In this document: one piece after another, positions 19,625-29,858 of the stretch
Layout of the letters: each line of letters begins with the position of its first letter
Position numbering within the stretch: the stretch's first letter is position 1
Assembly: GCF_003058085.1 (NCBI RefSeq)
Contig: NZ_QBUD01000003.1
Span: forward strand, 248,001-312,000
Source of the DNA: Yoonia sediminilitoris
GTDB lineage: Bacteria > Pseudomonadota > Alphaproteobacteria > Rhodobacterales > Rhodobacteraceae
DNA length: 64,000 nt
Direction of reading: 5' to 3'
Program-made: the position numbers and the translations under genes
The notes under the pieces: generated by a model
Databases searched by the model: none
Seen by the model: the letters and a program-made list of their open reading frames with translations, nothing else
What the model was told of the DNA's origin: nothing

Positions 19625-19792
19625 ATGCAAAATAATCATATCGACTGGATTGGTCCTGTAACTTTCGGTCCGGGTGGGCTTTTCACCCTACCCCCAAATG
19701 TCGTAGGTCGCGCCACGGCCAGCACCCCGATGAATAGCGTTGCGGAAACATCCGCCGCCCACACGATCAAATTTGAAGGATCACGCTCATGA
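19625..19792 (+). CDS. Unknown 55-residue protein coupled to leuA
   Basis: The ATG at 19625 has AAGGA six bases upstream. The frame runs 55 codons without a stop, and its TGA overlaps the leuA start (ATGA, 19789-19792). The product begins MQNNHIDWIGPVTFGPGG and ends KFEGSRS; it has no signal peptide or membrane helix and resembles nothing I recognise. The ribosome-binding site is the one masked by the leucine attenuator, so translation of this ORF would relay leucine control to leuA. It may be a true small protein or mainly a coupling device. Confidence 0.6.
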   Translation: MQNNHIDWIGPVTFGPGGLFTLPPNVVGRATASTPMNSVAETSAAHTIKFEGSRS

Positions 19793-21348
19793 CCAAGGAT
19801 AAAGTCCTGATCTTCGACACGACATTGCGCGACGGCGAACAAAGCCCCGGCGCCACCATGACACATGATGAAAAGCTGGAGATCGCCGAACTGCTGGACG
19901 AAATGGGCGTCGATATCATTGAGGCCGGCTTTCCGATTGCATCCGAAGGCGATTTTCGCGCTGTCAGCGAAATCGCAGAGCGTGCGAAAGCGGCTACCAT
20001 CTGCGGATTGGCGCGCGCCAACTACAAAGATATCGACCGCTGTTGGGAGGCGGTGAAACACGCGAAATCCCCCCGCATTCATACATTTATCGGGACCTCG
20101 CCACTGCATCGCGCGATTCCGAACCTGACGATGGATGAAATGGCCGAGCGTATCCACGACACTGTCACGCACGCGCGCAACCTGTGCGACAATGTGCAAT
20201 GGTCACCGATGGATGCGACCCGGACGGAAGAGGACTACCTGTGCCGTACCGTTGAAATCGCGATCAAGGCGGGCGCGACCACGATCAATATCCCAGATAC
20301 CGTCGGCTATACCGCACCTGTTGAAAGCGCTGATCTGATCCGCATGCTGATCAACAAGGTGCCCGGCGCGGACGAGGTGATTTTTGCCACCCATTGCCAC
20401 AACGATCTGGGCATGGCGACCGCCAATTCGCTGGCAGCCGTCGAGGGCGGTGCCCGTCAGATTGAATGCACGATCAACGGTCTGGGCGAACGTGCGGGCA
20501 ATACGGCGCTGGAAGAGGTGGTCATGGCGCTGAAAGTGCGCGGCGATATCATGCCCTATGAGACGCGCATCGATACCCGCAAGATCATGAATATCTCGCG
20601 CCGGGTCGCAACCGTGTCTGGCTTTGCCGTGCAGTTCAACAAGGCCATTGTTGGCAAGAATGCCTTTGCCCACGAAAGCGGCATCCATCAGGACGGGATG
20701 CTGAAGAACAGCGAAACCTTCGAGATTATGCGCCCCGAAGATGTGGGCCTGTCCGGGACCTCTCTGCCGCTCGGCAAACATTCGGGTCGCGCGGCACTGC
20801 GCGCGAAGCTGGCTGAATTGGGATTTGATCTGGCCGACAACCAGTTGAATGATGTGTTTGTGCGCTTCAAGGATTTGGCAGACCGCAAGAAAGAGGTTTT
20901 CGATGACGACCTGATGGCTTTGGTCTACCAAAACGACAGTGGCGCAGATAGGCTGAAGCTGAAATCCCTGCGTGTTGTCTGCGGCACCGAAGGACCGCAA
21001 ACCGCAGACATGACCATGGAAATTGACGGTGCCGACGTTAAAACGTCGGCCACGGGCGACGGTCCCGTGGACGCGACGTTCAACGCGGTCAAATCCCTGT
21101 TTTCGCATAACGCGCGCCTGCAGCTTTATCAGGTGAGCGCGGTTACGGAAGGCACCGATGCGCAGGCAACCGTATCTGTGCGGATGGAAGAAGACGGCCG
21201 TATCGCGACGGGCCAATCTGCGGACACTGATACTGTCGTCGCCAGCGCCAAGGCCTATATAAACGCGCTCAACCGGCTGCTGGTCCGGCGTGAGCAATCG
21301 GAACCGGGCTATGATGTGAAGGGCGTCAGCTATAAAGACGCCAATTGA
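19789..21348 (+). CDS. leuA: 2-isopropylmalate synthase
   Basis: This enzyme condenses acetyl-CoA with 2-oxoisovalerate, the first committed step of leucine synthesis. The 519 residues show the N-terminal DTTLRDGEQSPGATM, the metal-binding HCHNDLGMATANSLAAVEGG, GLGERAGNTALEEV, FAHESGIHQDGMLKN, and a C-terminal LeuA allosteric dimer domain (about 390-505) that binds leucine in feedback inhibition. The ATG overlaps the TGA of the upstream small ORF. Leader peptide and hairpin add a second, translational layer of leucine control. Confidence 0.97.
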   Translation: MTKDKVLIFDTTLRDGEQSPGATMTHDEKLEIAELLDEMGVDIIEAGFPIASEGDFRAVSEIAERAKAATICGLARANYKDIDRCWEAVKHAKSPRIHTFIGTSPLHRAIPNLTMDEMAERIHDTVTHARNLCDNVQWSPMDATRTEEDYLCRTVEIAIKAGATTINIPDTVGYTAPVESADLIRMLINKVPGADEVIFATHCHNDLGMATANSLAAVEGGARQIECTINGLGERAGNTALEEVVMALKVRGDIMPYETRIDTRKIMNISRRVATVSGFAVQFNKAIVGKNAFAHESGIHQDGMLKNSETFEIMRPEDVGLSGTSLPLGKHSGRAALRAKLAELGFDLADNQLNDVFVRFKDLADRKKEVFDDDLMALVYQNDSGADRLKLKSLRVVCGTEGPQTADMTMEIDGADVKTSATGDGPVDATFNAVKSLFSHNARLQLYQVSAVTEGTDAQATVSVRMEEDGRIATGQSADTDTVVASAKAYINALNRLLVRREQSEPGYDVKGVSYKDAN

Positions 21349-21357
21349 ATAGAAAAT

Positions 21358-21421
21358 GGTGCGGCGGTTGGAACTGACCTTTTCCTTTCCTGCCGCCGCA
21401 CCGTGGTGCCCCACATTTTTT
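21358..21421 (+). terminator. Terminator region after leuA
   Basis: A perfect 10-bp stem, GGTGCGGCGG (21358-21367) with CCGCCGCACC (21393-21402), is followed directly by a small hairpin GTGG-TGCC-CCAC (21403-21414) and ATTTTTT (21415-21421). Together they fit an intrinsic terminator for leuA. The remaining 350 bases to mreB hold no gene; 21565-21625 is AT-rich and is the likely start of the mreB promoter region. Confidence 0.6.
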
Positions 21422-21744
21422 GACCGGGCAAGGGTGTGATTTGCCGCCGACGGGCGGGAGTCTGCTTCTGCGCTGTTATGCCTTGGCACTGAGTCCCTGC
21501 ACTGGCTTTGGGGAGAGACTGGCAGCAATCAGTCAATGAATTTCGCCTCAAGCTGGGACAGATCAACATTTTAAATTGAATTTTGTACATCAATCTTACA
21601 AATTATTTCCAAATGACGGCAAATAAGTTGAAAAAGTGAAAGCAGCAAAATGCTGCCTTCTCGCTTGAAACTAGGGGTTCTATCCGTCCTTGGCCTTCTT
21701 TATAAGCAAACCAGACCGCAGCGGGGGTACAGCTGCACTAATGA

Positions 21745-22809
<1,065 letters not shown>

Positions 22810-22817
22810 GAAGCGTC

Positions 22818-23726
22818 TTGGCCAAAGACAAGAATAGCGACGATTTCATTGGCCCGATCCGCCGTTTGCTGGTCGGGCTCATTGTGATCGCGTTGATGCT
22901 TTTGTTCCTTGTCTGGCGCATCGACAGCCCACGTGTAGAGCGGTTTCGCGCCGCGGCCATCGACAAGGTCGTCCCGTCATTTGACTGGGCGATGGCGCCT
23001 ATTACGGGCATGGCTGATCTGGTCACGGATTTTCAAAGCTACCAGCAACTGTCAGCCCAAAATCAGGACTTGCGGCGCGAGTTGCAGCAGATGAAGGCCT
23101 GGAAAGAGGCCGCTCTGCAGCTGGAGCAGGAGAACGCCAAGCTTCTCGGGCTCAACAATGTGCAGCTTGACCCTGAATTGACCTATGTAACGGGCGTGGT
23201 GATTGCCGACAGCGGGTCGCCGTTCCGCCAATCTGTTCTTGTCAATGTCGGTGCCCGTGACGGGATTATTGACGGTTGGCCTACGATGGACGGTATCGGG
23301 CTTGTGGGACGTATCGCCGGTGTTGGGCAGGAAACCAGCCGTGTCATGCTGCTGTCGGACACATCCAGCCGGATTCCGGTGACGATCCAGCCTTCGGGGC
23401 AAAAGGCGATTTTGGCCGGTGACAACACTCTGAACCCGCCGCTGGAATTTCTGGAAGACCCGGCCATGATCCGCCCTGGTGATCGCGTGGTATCATCTGG
23501 TGATGGCGGGGTCTTTCCGGCCGATCTTTTGGTGGGGCAGGCCGCATTGGACGGCAACGGACGGCTGCGGGTCCGGCTTGCGGCGGATTATCAGCGTCTG
23601 GAATTCTTGCGTGTGTTGCGCGCCCAACCGCACGAAGTCATTAACGATCCCGGCGACCTTCTGGCGCCCGAGGCCGAGTTTTTTGGACCTGCGGCACCCA
23701 CGACAATCGGTGCCGTCGATGGCTGA
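22818..23726 (+). CDS. mreC: Rod shape-determining protein MreC
   Basis: An elongasome scaffold that links MreB/MreD to the synthetic enzymes. One N-terminal membrane helix (about 21-36, LLVGLIVIALMLLFLVWRI) is followed by a coiled coil (about 75-112) and the beta-rich periplasmic MreC domain. The start is TTG at 22818, supported by AGGAAG six bases upstream and by the absence of any nearby in-frame ATG before the membrane helix. The 3' end overlaps mreD by eight bases. Confidence 0.95.
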   Translation: MAKDKNSDDFIGPIRRLLVGLIVIALMLLFLVWRIDSPRVERFRAAAIDKVVPSFDWAMAPITGMADLVTDFQSYQQLSAQNQDLRRELQQMKAWKEAALQLEQENAKLLGLNNVQLDPELTYVTGVVIADSGSPFRQSVLVNVGARDGIIDGWPTMDGIGLVGRIAGVGQETSRVMLLSDTSSRIPVTIQPSGQKAILAGDNTLNPPLEFLEDPAMIRPGDRVVSSGDGGVFPADLLVGQAALDGNGRLRVRLAADYQRLEFLRVLRAQPHEVINDPGDLLAPEAEFFGPAAPTTIGAVDG

Positions 23727-24258
23727 GGCGCCTTCAACACGCGTCTGGTTCAACCGGCTGGTCTTTGTGGGACTGGCCTTTGTTCTTATCGTCGTGCAGC
23801 TTGTGCCGCTGGATATGCGCCCGATGATATGGGCTGCCCCCGATATTTTACTGGCAGCGACACTGGCATGGGTCGCCCGCCGTCCGGATTATCTGCCCGT
23901 CATTGTCATTGCTGCTGTTTTCCTTCTGACGGACCTGTTGTTTCAGCGCCCGCCCGGTTTGTGGGCGGCCCTTGTCGTGGTGCTGACCGAAGCAATCCGA
24001 AAGCGCGCGCGGGGCATTCGTAATATGCCGCTGCTGCTGGAGTGGGGTACGATTGCCTTTGGCATTGTCGCGATCACATTGGCCAACCGGTTGGTTCTGG
24101 CTGTAGTGATGACGCCGCAACCGCCTTTGGGCCTGACCCTTATTCAAATGATTGCGACAATCCTGTCTTACCCGTTGGTGGTCTTTGTGGCCTATGCCAT
24201 ATTCCGCGTGAGCCGCCCGGCACCGGGGCAGGTCGATGGCAGAGGTCACAAACTATGA
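23719..24258 (+). CDS. mreD: Rod shape-determining protein MreD
   Basis: A 179-residue integral membrane protein with five to six hydrophobic helices (from FVGLAFVLIVVQLVPL to YPLVVFVAYAIF), the expected size for MreD. ATG 23719 lies inside the last codons of mreC, and the stop overlaps the mrdA start (ATGA). Sequence conservation in MreD is low; operon position is the main support. Confidence 0.92.
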   Translation: MAEAPSTRVWFNRLVFVGLAFVLIVVQLVPLDMRPMIWAAPDILLAATLAWVARRPDYLPVIVIAAVFLLTDLLFQRPPGLWAALVVVLTEAIRKRARGIRNMPLLLEWGTIAFGIVAITLANRLVLAVVMTPQPPLGLTLIQMIATILSYPLVVFVAYAIFRVSRPAPGQVDGRGHKL

Positions 24259-26195
24259 AACGCTCTCCCAAGGATGTGATGGACAGCGCGCGGACGATCA
24301 GTCGCCGGGCCCTGGTGATGGGTGGCGTGCAGCTGGGTGTCGTTGGTGTGCTGGGCTGGCGCTTGCAGTCAATGCAGGTCGAACAAGCCGATCAATTCCG
24401 CCTGCTGGCCGAGGAAAACCGGATCAACATTCGCCTGTTGCCACCTGCGCGCGGGCTGATCTTTGATCGCAATGGCATCCCGATTGCGGACAACGAACAG
24501 AATTACCGTGTTGTGATGGTCCGCGAAGATGCAGGCGACATCGGTGAAGTCCTGGCCCGCCTGACCCGACTGGTTGACATCGACCCCGACGATCTGACGC
24601 GGGCCATGGATGAAATGCAGCGTCGCTCGCCATTTGTGCCCGTGACAATTGCCGACCGGCTTTCATGGGAAGATGTGGCGCAAATCAACCTTAACACGCC
24701 GACGTTGCCCGGCATTACCGCCGAGGTCGGGCTAAGCCGGGTTTATCCCGCTGGTGCTGATCTGGCGCATGTTGTCGGCTATGTCGGACCGGTAAGCGAC
24801 TATGACCTGAGCCGGATCGACGATTCTGATCCACTGCTTCAAATCCCGAAGTTCCAGATTGGCAAATCCGGTGCCGAAAACAAACTGGAACGCACGCTAC
24901 GTGGCAGCGCCGGCACCCGCCGGATCGAGGTCAACGCCGCCGGACGCATCATGCGCGAACTTGATCGCAAAGAAGGCGAGGCTGGCAAGGACATCCAGCT
25001 GACATTGGATAGCCGCCTGCAAACCTATGTGCAGGCCCGGCTTGAAGGCCAGAGCGCGGGCGCTGTTGTCATTGATCTTGAAAATGGCGATTTGCGCGCT
25101 GTTGCATCGGCTCCGGCCTTTGACCCCAACAAATTCGTCCGTGGTATTTCGGTCAAGGACTGGACAGACCTGAACGATAATAAATACCGGCCATTGGCAG
25201 CGAAGGCCGTACAGGGTGCCTATCCGCCGGGTTCGACCTTCAAGATGGTGACAGCGCTTGCCGCGTTCGAGGCGGGCGTCGTGGCCCCGGATGAGACTGT
25301 CTATTGTCCGGGATACACAGACGTTTACGGTATTCGTTTTCACTGCTGGAAACGGGGCGGGCACGGGAATATCAACCTGCACGAAAGCCTCAAGCAATCG
25401 TGCGATTGCTATTATTACGAGATCGCCCAGCGCGTAGGCATCGACAAGATGGCGGAAATGGCCCGCAAACTGGGACTCGGGATAAAGCATGATCTGCCAC
25501 TGTCGGCGGTCGCCCAAGGGTTGGCGCCAGACAAAGCGTGGAAATCCACTGTCCGTGGCGAAGAATGGCGGATCGGTGACACCGTGAATGCCTCGATCGG
25601 GCAAGGCTATGTGCTTGCATCGCCGCTTCAGCTTGCGGTGCTGTCGGCGCGCATTGCCACCGGGCGCGAAGTGACGCCCCGCCTGATCCGTCTGATTAAC
25701 GGCGTAGAGCAGCCCAGCGGGATGGGCGACAGTCTTGGGATCAATGAAAACACCCTTCGCCGTGTGCGTGCTTCAATGAATGACGTTTGTAACCATCGAC
25801 GCGGGACTGCGTATCGGTCGCGGATTCTGGCCGAGGGCCAAGAGATGGCAGGCAAGACCGGTACCAGTCAGGTGCGCCGGATCACCCCCGAAGAGCGTGC
25901 CGCAGGTGTGACCAAGAACGAAGATCTGCCATGGGAGCGCCGCGATCACGCGCTTTTTGTCAGTTTCGCCCCCTACGACAATCCTCGTTATGCTTTGTCG
26001 GTTGTTGTGGAGCATGGCGGCGGCGGGTCGTCCGCGGCGGCGCCAATCGCCCGCGATATCATGTTGCAGGCGCTCTATGGCGGCCCGCCCCCTCTCGAGG
26101 CTTACCCGTCTGCTGACCGTGACCGCATAGCAGAGCAGCAAAAACGGATCGAGGCCCGGATACCCCCCGGTGCCCGTAGTCGCAGTCAAGTATGA
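24255..26195 (+). CDS. mrdA: Penicillin-binding protein 2 (elongation transpeptidase)
   Basis: A class B PBP of 646 residues that cross-links peptidoglycan during elongation with RodA. After a short cytoplasmic part and one membrane helix (about 17-36) come the pedestal domain (ARGLIFDRNGIPIADNEQNY) and the transpeptidase domain: active-site YPPGSTFKMVTAL (SxxK), SCDCYYYEIA (SxD in the SxN position, as in other PBP2 proteins) and MAGKTGTSQV (KTG). The start overlaps mreD, and the stop overlaps rodA by four bases. Confidence 0.97.
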   Translation: MKRSPKDVMDSARTISRRALVMGGVQLGVVGVLGWRLQSMQVEQADQFRLLAEENRINIRLLPPARGLIFDRNGIPIADNEQNYRVVMVREDAGDIGEVLARLTRLVDIDPDDLTRAMDEMQRRSPFVPVTIADRLSWEDVAQINLNTPTLPGITAEVGLSRVYPAGADLAHVVGYVGPVSDYDLSRIDDSDPLLQIPKFQIGKSGAENKLERTLRGSAGTRRIEVNAAGRIMRELDRKEGEAGKDIQLTLDSRLQTYVQARLEGQSAGAVVIDLENGDLRAVASAPAFDPNKFVRGISVKDWTDLNDNKYRPLAAKAVQGAYPPGSTFKMVTALAAFEAGVVAPDETVYCPGYTDVYGIRFHCWKRGGHGNINLHESLKQSCDCYYYEIAQRVGIDKMAEMARKLGLGIKHDLPLSAVAQGLAPDKAWKSTVRGEEWRIGDTVNASIGQGYVLASPLQLAVLSARIATGREVTPRLIRLINGVEQPSGMGDSLGINENTLRRVRASMNDVCNHRRGTAYRSRILAEGQEMAGKTGTSQVRRITPEERAAGVTKNEDLPWERRDHALFVSFAPYDNPRYALSVVVEHGGGGSSAAAPIARDIMLQALYGGPPPLEAYPSADRDRIAEQQKRIEARIPPGARSRSQV

Positions 26196-27331
26196 GCTAT
26201 CTTGAGTATAACACCAAGTTTGTCCCCACTGGCTTTCGCAAACTTCTCTATCTCAACTGGCCGGTGGTGATGCTGCTGATCGCCGTTGCGTCGTTTGGGT
26301 TTCTGATGCTTTATTCTGTGGCTGGTGGTGCAACCAACCCGTGGATGGAACCGCAGATGAAGCGTTTCGCCGTCGGCATGGTGCTGATGGTCATCATCGC
26401 GATGGTGCCAATCTGGTTCTGGCGCAATATGGCTTTTCTCGGGTTTGGCGGCTCGATCATATTGCTGCTGGGCGTTGAATTCTTTGGCGAAGTCAACATG
26501 GGCGCACAGCGCTGGATCAATCTTGGGTTCATCAGGCTGCAACCGTCGGAGTTGACGAAGATCACGCTCGTGATGTTTCTTGCGGCCTACTATGATTGGT
26601 TGCCAAACAACAAGAAGTCGCATCCTTTCTGGGTCCTACTGCCTGTACTGTTCATACTGGTACCCGTGTTTCTGGTGCTCAGCCAACCTGACCTTGGTAC
26701 TGCGCTGCTCTTGCTCATGGGCGGGGCCACCATCATGTTTTTGGCAGGGGTACACTGGGCCTATTTCGCCACGGTGATTGGCGCCGGTGTCGGCGCGGTT
26801 GTTGCCGTTTTCGAAAGCAGGGGAACGCCCTGGCAACTGCTCAAGGACTATCAATACCGGCGGATTGATACGTTTCTGGACCCATCAAACGACCCGCTTG
26901 GCGCGGGCTATCACATCACGCAGGCCAAGATTGCACTGGGTTCCGGTGGCTGGACCGGCCGTGGTTTCATGCAAGGCACCCAAAGCCGTCTGAACTTCCT
27001 ACCCGAAAAACACACCGACTTTATCTTTACGACTCTGGCCGAAGAATTCGGCTTTGTCGGCGCCTTCACTTTGCTGTTCCTCTATCTGCTGATTGTGGCG
27101 TTTTGCGTGATTTCCGCGCTCAATAACCGTGACCGGTTTGCGTCACTGCTAACGCTGGGGATTGCGATGACATTCTTTTTGTTCTTTGCAGTCAATATGG
27201 CAATGGTCACAGGGCTTGCGCCTGTTGTCGGTGTGCCCTTGCCGCTGGTCAGCTATGGCGGGTCGGCCATGTTGGTCTTGCTTGTCGGCTTCGGGTTGGT
27301 ACAAAGCGCGCATGTGCACAGGCCAAGATAA
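26192..27331 (+). CDS. rodA: SEDS peptidoglycan glycosyltransferase RodA (MrdB)
   Basis: A 379-residue polytopic protein of the SEDS family that polymerises lipid II in the elongasome with PBP2. Family motifs include GAQRWINLGFIRLQPSELTK, the SQPDLGTALLLL segment with the catalytic Asp region, LPEKHTDFIFTTLAEEFGF and the C-terminal GVPLPLVSYGGSAM. It is the last member of the mre-mrd operon; its TAA overlaps the next ATG by one base. Confidence 0.97.
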   Translation: MSYLEYNTKFVPTGFRKLLYLNWPVVMLLIAVASFGFLMLYSVAGGATNPWMEPQMKRFAVGMVLMVIIAMVPIWFWRNMAFLGFGGSIILLLGVEFFGEVNMGAQRWINLGFIRLQPSELTKITLVMFLAAYYDWLPNNKKSHPFWVLLPVLFILVPVFLVLSQPDLGTALLLLMGGATIMFLAGVHWAYFATVIGAGVGAVVAVFESRGTPWQLLKDYQYRRIDTFLDPSNDPLGAGYHITQAKIALGSGGWTGRGFMQGTQSRLNFLPEKHTDFIFTTLAEEFGFVGAFTLLFLYLLIVAFCVISALNNRDRFASLLTLGIAMTFFLFFAVNMAMVTGLAPVVGVPLPLVSYGGSAMLVLLVGFGLVQSAHVHRPR

Positions 27332-28263
27332 TGATTAACGTACTTTTCGGGGCCAAGCCCGACATGTGGGCGGAATATGAAGCGCCTCTGAATGACGCTT
27401 TTGCAAAATCGGGCCTGCAGGTGGACCTTTCGGTTGATCACGCGCCTTCTGAGGTGGACTATATCATTTATTCCCCCGCAGGCACGGTCAGCGATTTTAC
27501 CCCGTTCACACGTTGCAAGGCCGTGATGAACCTCTGGGCAGGCGTTGACAGTATCGTCGGCAACCAGACCCTGACCCAGCCTTTATGCCGTATGGTCGAT
27601 GACAGCCTGTCACGGGGCATGGTCGAATGGGTGGTAGGGCACACGCTGCGCCATCATCTGGGCATGGACAGGCATATTCTGGGGCAGGATGGTGTCTGGC
27701 GCAGTGAATTTTTCCCGCCCGTGGCACCTGACAGGCCGGTTACCATTCTGGGCATCGGGCAGCTTGGGGCGGCTTGTGGGCAGGCCCTGCACCAGCTTGG
27801 ATTCCCCGTCACAGGGTGGAGCCGATCTGCAATGGACATCCCCAACATCCGTTGTCTGCAGGGCGATGCGGGGCTGCAAAAAGCGCTCACCGGTGCTGAA
27901 ATCGTGATCCTGCTTTTGCCCCACACCCCGCGGACAGAAAACATCCTGAACGCCGAAAGACTGGCCTTGCTTGCCTCAGGCGCTTGCGTGATCAACCCCG
28001 GTCGAGGCCCCTTGATTGATGATAACGCTTTGCTGGCGGCTCTGGACAGTGGCCAGATCGGACATGCGACATTGGATGTGTTCCGGGCCGAACCGTTGCC
28101 CGCAGATCATCCTTTTTGGGCACAGCCGCAGGTCACAGTGACGCCCCATATCGCCGCGACAACAAGACCAGAGACATCAAGCGGAATCATCGCAGACAAC
28201 ATCAAGCGTGGCGAAGCGGGTGAACCGTTCCTGCATCTGGTCGACCGGACGGTTGGATACTAA
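27331..28263 (+). CDS. D-2-hydroxyacid dehydrogenase, GhrA-like (glyoxylate/hydroxypyruvate reductase)
   Basis: A 310-residue NAD(P)-dependent dehydrogenase. The cofactor motif is GIGQLGAACGQALHQLGF; the catalytic Arg lies in INPGRGPLIDD, Glu in the FRAEPLP region and His in VTPHIAATTRPE. The sequence fits the GhrA branch, which reduces glyoxylate and hydroxypyruvate. It starts on the last base of the rodA stop, so it is probably co-transcribed with the cell-shape operon, with no obvious functional link. Confidence 0.9.
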   Translation: MINVLFGAKPDMWAEYEAPLNDAFAKSGLQVDLSVDHAPSEVDYIIYSPAGTVSDFTPFTRCKAVMNLWAGVDSIVGNQTLTQPLCRMVDDSLSRGMVEWVVGHTLRHHLGMDRHILGQDGVWRSEFFPPVAPDRPVTILGIGQLGAACGQALHQLGFPVTGWSRSAMDIPNIRCLQGDAGLQKALTGAEIVILLLPHTPRTENILNAERLALLASGACVINPGRGPLIDDNALLAALDSGQIGHATLDVFRAEPLPADHPFWAQPQVTVTPHIAATTRPETSSGIIADNIKRGEAGEPFLHLVDRTVGY

Positions 28264-28267
28264 TCTG

Positions 28268-28301
28268 CGTAAGATGGGTCTTGACCCATCCCCCCTGCAA
28301 A
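28268..28301. repeat. Palindromic repeat, copy 1
   Basis: A 34-base element right after the hydroxyacid dehydrogenase stop, containing GATGGGTC-TT-GACCCATC (28273-28290). A second copy at 63867-63900 is identical at 31 of 34 bases. Two of the three differences are a compensating pair in the stem (G to A and C to T), so the hairpin is preserved. It lies between convergent genes and may act as a bidirectional terminator or be a REP-like intergenic repeat. Confidence 0.7.
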
Positions 28302-28317
28302 AGGCCCTATTCCCTAA

Positions 28318-29094
28318 TTACCGCAGTTTGGGAGGGTTTTCCGGGTCCATGCCCGGTGCGCCGGGCGCGGTTGATACCTCTAACTCGGGCAAATCAAACC
28401 GCAGGCCGACTTTCGCCAGATGACCCGCCAAAGGGTCAGAGGCCCGCACAAACATCACGTCGATCATGCCTGCCTCGATCCCCGAAAATGTCAGGGCCTC
28501 GCTTGCCGCTGATGCCAGCGCCTGCTCAGCACCGGGCACCGCGTCCACAAAGGCCAACACATGCCCTTGCATGCCGCCCTCGTAAGTTGCCGCGGCCAGA
28601 TAGGCAAAGCGCGCGCGACCTGCGGCAATGGCCAGCTTGCGATCCAGCCCGGTCACGACAGATTCCGGCAGGCCAGCGGGCGCGGAAAGTTCCGACAATC
28701 GTGCCTCTGCCTCTTGCGGGCCATGCGACAGGGTTTGCACCAACCAGTCCACAGCCTCTGCCGGGATCAGCATGGCCGACGGGGCGACCTCAAGGTTCAG
28801 CGCAAGGCCAATGCCCTGCCCTTGCAGCATTTGCACCAGATCGCGACCTGCCAACCCGGCATAGGGGGCCTCGCGGCCCACAAACTGCGCCAGCCGCTCT
28901 TCGCGGTCGAAAACAAGCGTAAAGCGCTGGTCCTCGATCTCGAACAACTCTGGCGTGACCTGATCGCCTGCGGCCTCCGCCCCAAGCAACATGAAAAGTT
29001 CCGTATCCGCCAGCCGTTCATAAAACCGCAACCGGGCGGCATCATCGTCTGGCGCTGCGTCCATCGCGGCATGTGCAATATCAAGATCTGTCAT
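28318..29094 (-). CDS. SseB family protein
   Basis: A 258-residue protein. The N-terminal SseB domain (about 1-125) has LADTELFMLLGAEA, RFTLVFDREERLAQF and an ALNLEVAPSAMLIPAEAVDW segment typical of the family; the C-terminal part matches the SseB C-terminal domain. In enterics SseB relates to serine sensitivity, but the molecular role is not established. ATG 29094 is used because it matches the usual family start; an upstream in-frame ATG has no better ribosome-binding site. It is divergent from the next gene. Confidence 0.8.
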   Translation of the reverse strand: MTDLDIAHAAMDAAPDDDAARLRFYERLADTELFMLLGAEAAGDQVTPELFEIEDQRFTLVFDREERLAQFVGREAPYAGLAGRDLVQMLQGQGIGLALNLEVAPSAMLIPAEAVDWLVQTLSHGPQEAEARLSELSAPAGLPESVVTGLDRKLAIAAGRARFAYLAAATYEGGMQGHVLAFVDAVPGAEQALASAASEALTFSGIEAGMIDVMFVRASDPLAGHLAKVGLRFDLPELEVSTAPGAPGMDPENPPKLR

Positions 29095-29135
29095 GCGGGC
29101 TGACCTAGGGCGGCGGGCCATGGTAAGCAAGCCCA

Positions 29136-29729
29136 ATGACAGATGAACTGATCCGCAAAATCGGCAAATGCGACCTGTGCGCCGAAAACTTCGCGCTGAC
29201 GGCCACGCAGCACCGACCACGTCCAGTGCCTTGGTTTCGCGCAGGCACACCGATCATGGTCGCGGGGCAAGCGCCCGGAATGCGGGTACATAAGGAAGGC
29301 AAACCCTTCTGGGACCGCTCGGGCGATCGACTGCGTGACTGGATGGGCATCAGCCACGCACAGTTTTACGACCGGGACCTCGTCTCTGTGCTACCGACCG
29401 CCTTTTGCTTTCCGGGGTACGACGCCAAGGGGGCCGACCTGCCCCCGCCGCCCCGCTGCTGGGATCGATGGCACGCAGAGGCATTGCAGCATATCGGGAC
29501 ACCACAGGTACGGGTGATCGTTGGCAGTTACGCCATCCGCAGGCATTTGGGGCTAAAGGGGCCGATGTCGGAAATTGTGGCCCAGTGGCGTACCCATGCG
29601 CCCGGCACCTATGTGTTGCCGCACCCGTCGTGGCGCAACAACGGCTGGCTGCGCAAACACCCCTGGTTCGAAAGTGACCTTCTGCCGGACCTCAAACGCA
29701 CGGTGGGCGCAGTGTTGAATTCCGCTTGA
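29136..29729 (+). CDS. Uracil-DNA glycosylase family protein
   Basis: A 197-residue member of the UDG superfamily. GQAPGMRVHKEGKPFWDRSG corresponds to motif A (the family GExPG segment, followed by F and S/N positions). The late LPHPSWRNNGWL corresponds to motif B (HPS). An N-terminal CDLC pair may bind metal. It belongs with the poorly studied group annotated as uracil-DNA glycosylase family rather than with Ung or a proven family 4 enzyme, and activity is not assured. It starts 41 bases from the divergent sseB-like gene. Confidence 0.75.
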   Translation: MTDELIRKIGKCDLCAENFALTATQHRPRPVPWFRAGTPIMVAGQAPGMRVHKEGKPFWDRSGDRLRDWMGISHAQFYDRDLVSVLPTAFCFPGYDAKGADLPPPPRCWDRWHAEALQHIGTPQVRVIVGSYAIRRHLGLKGPMSEIVAQWRTHAPGTYVLPHPSWRNNGWLRKHPWFESDLLPDLKRTVGAVLNSA

Positions 29730-29858
29730 AACCGCGTTGTCCTGTTTGATGCTGTAAAATTGCCCTATTTTTGCACGATTAACCGTATATTGAGAACATT
29801 GAGACGGCGAATTAACCTATTGTCGCCATGACCAAGGGGCCCATACTTCGGGAAGACG

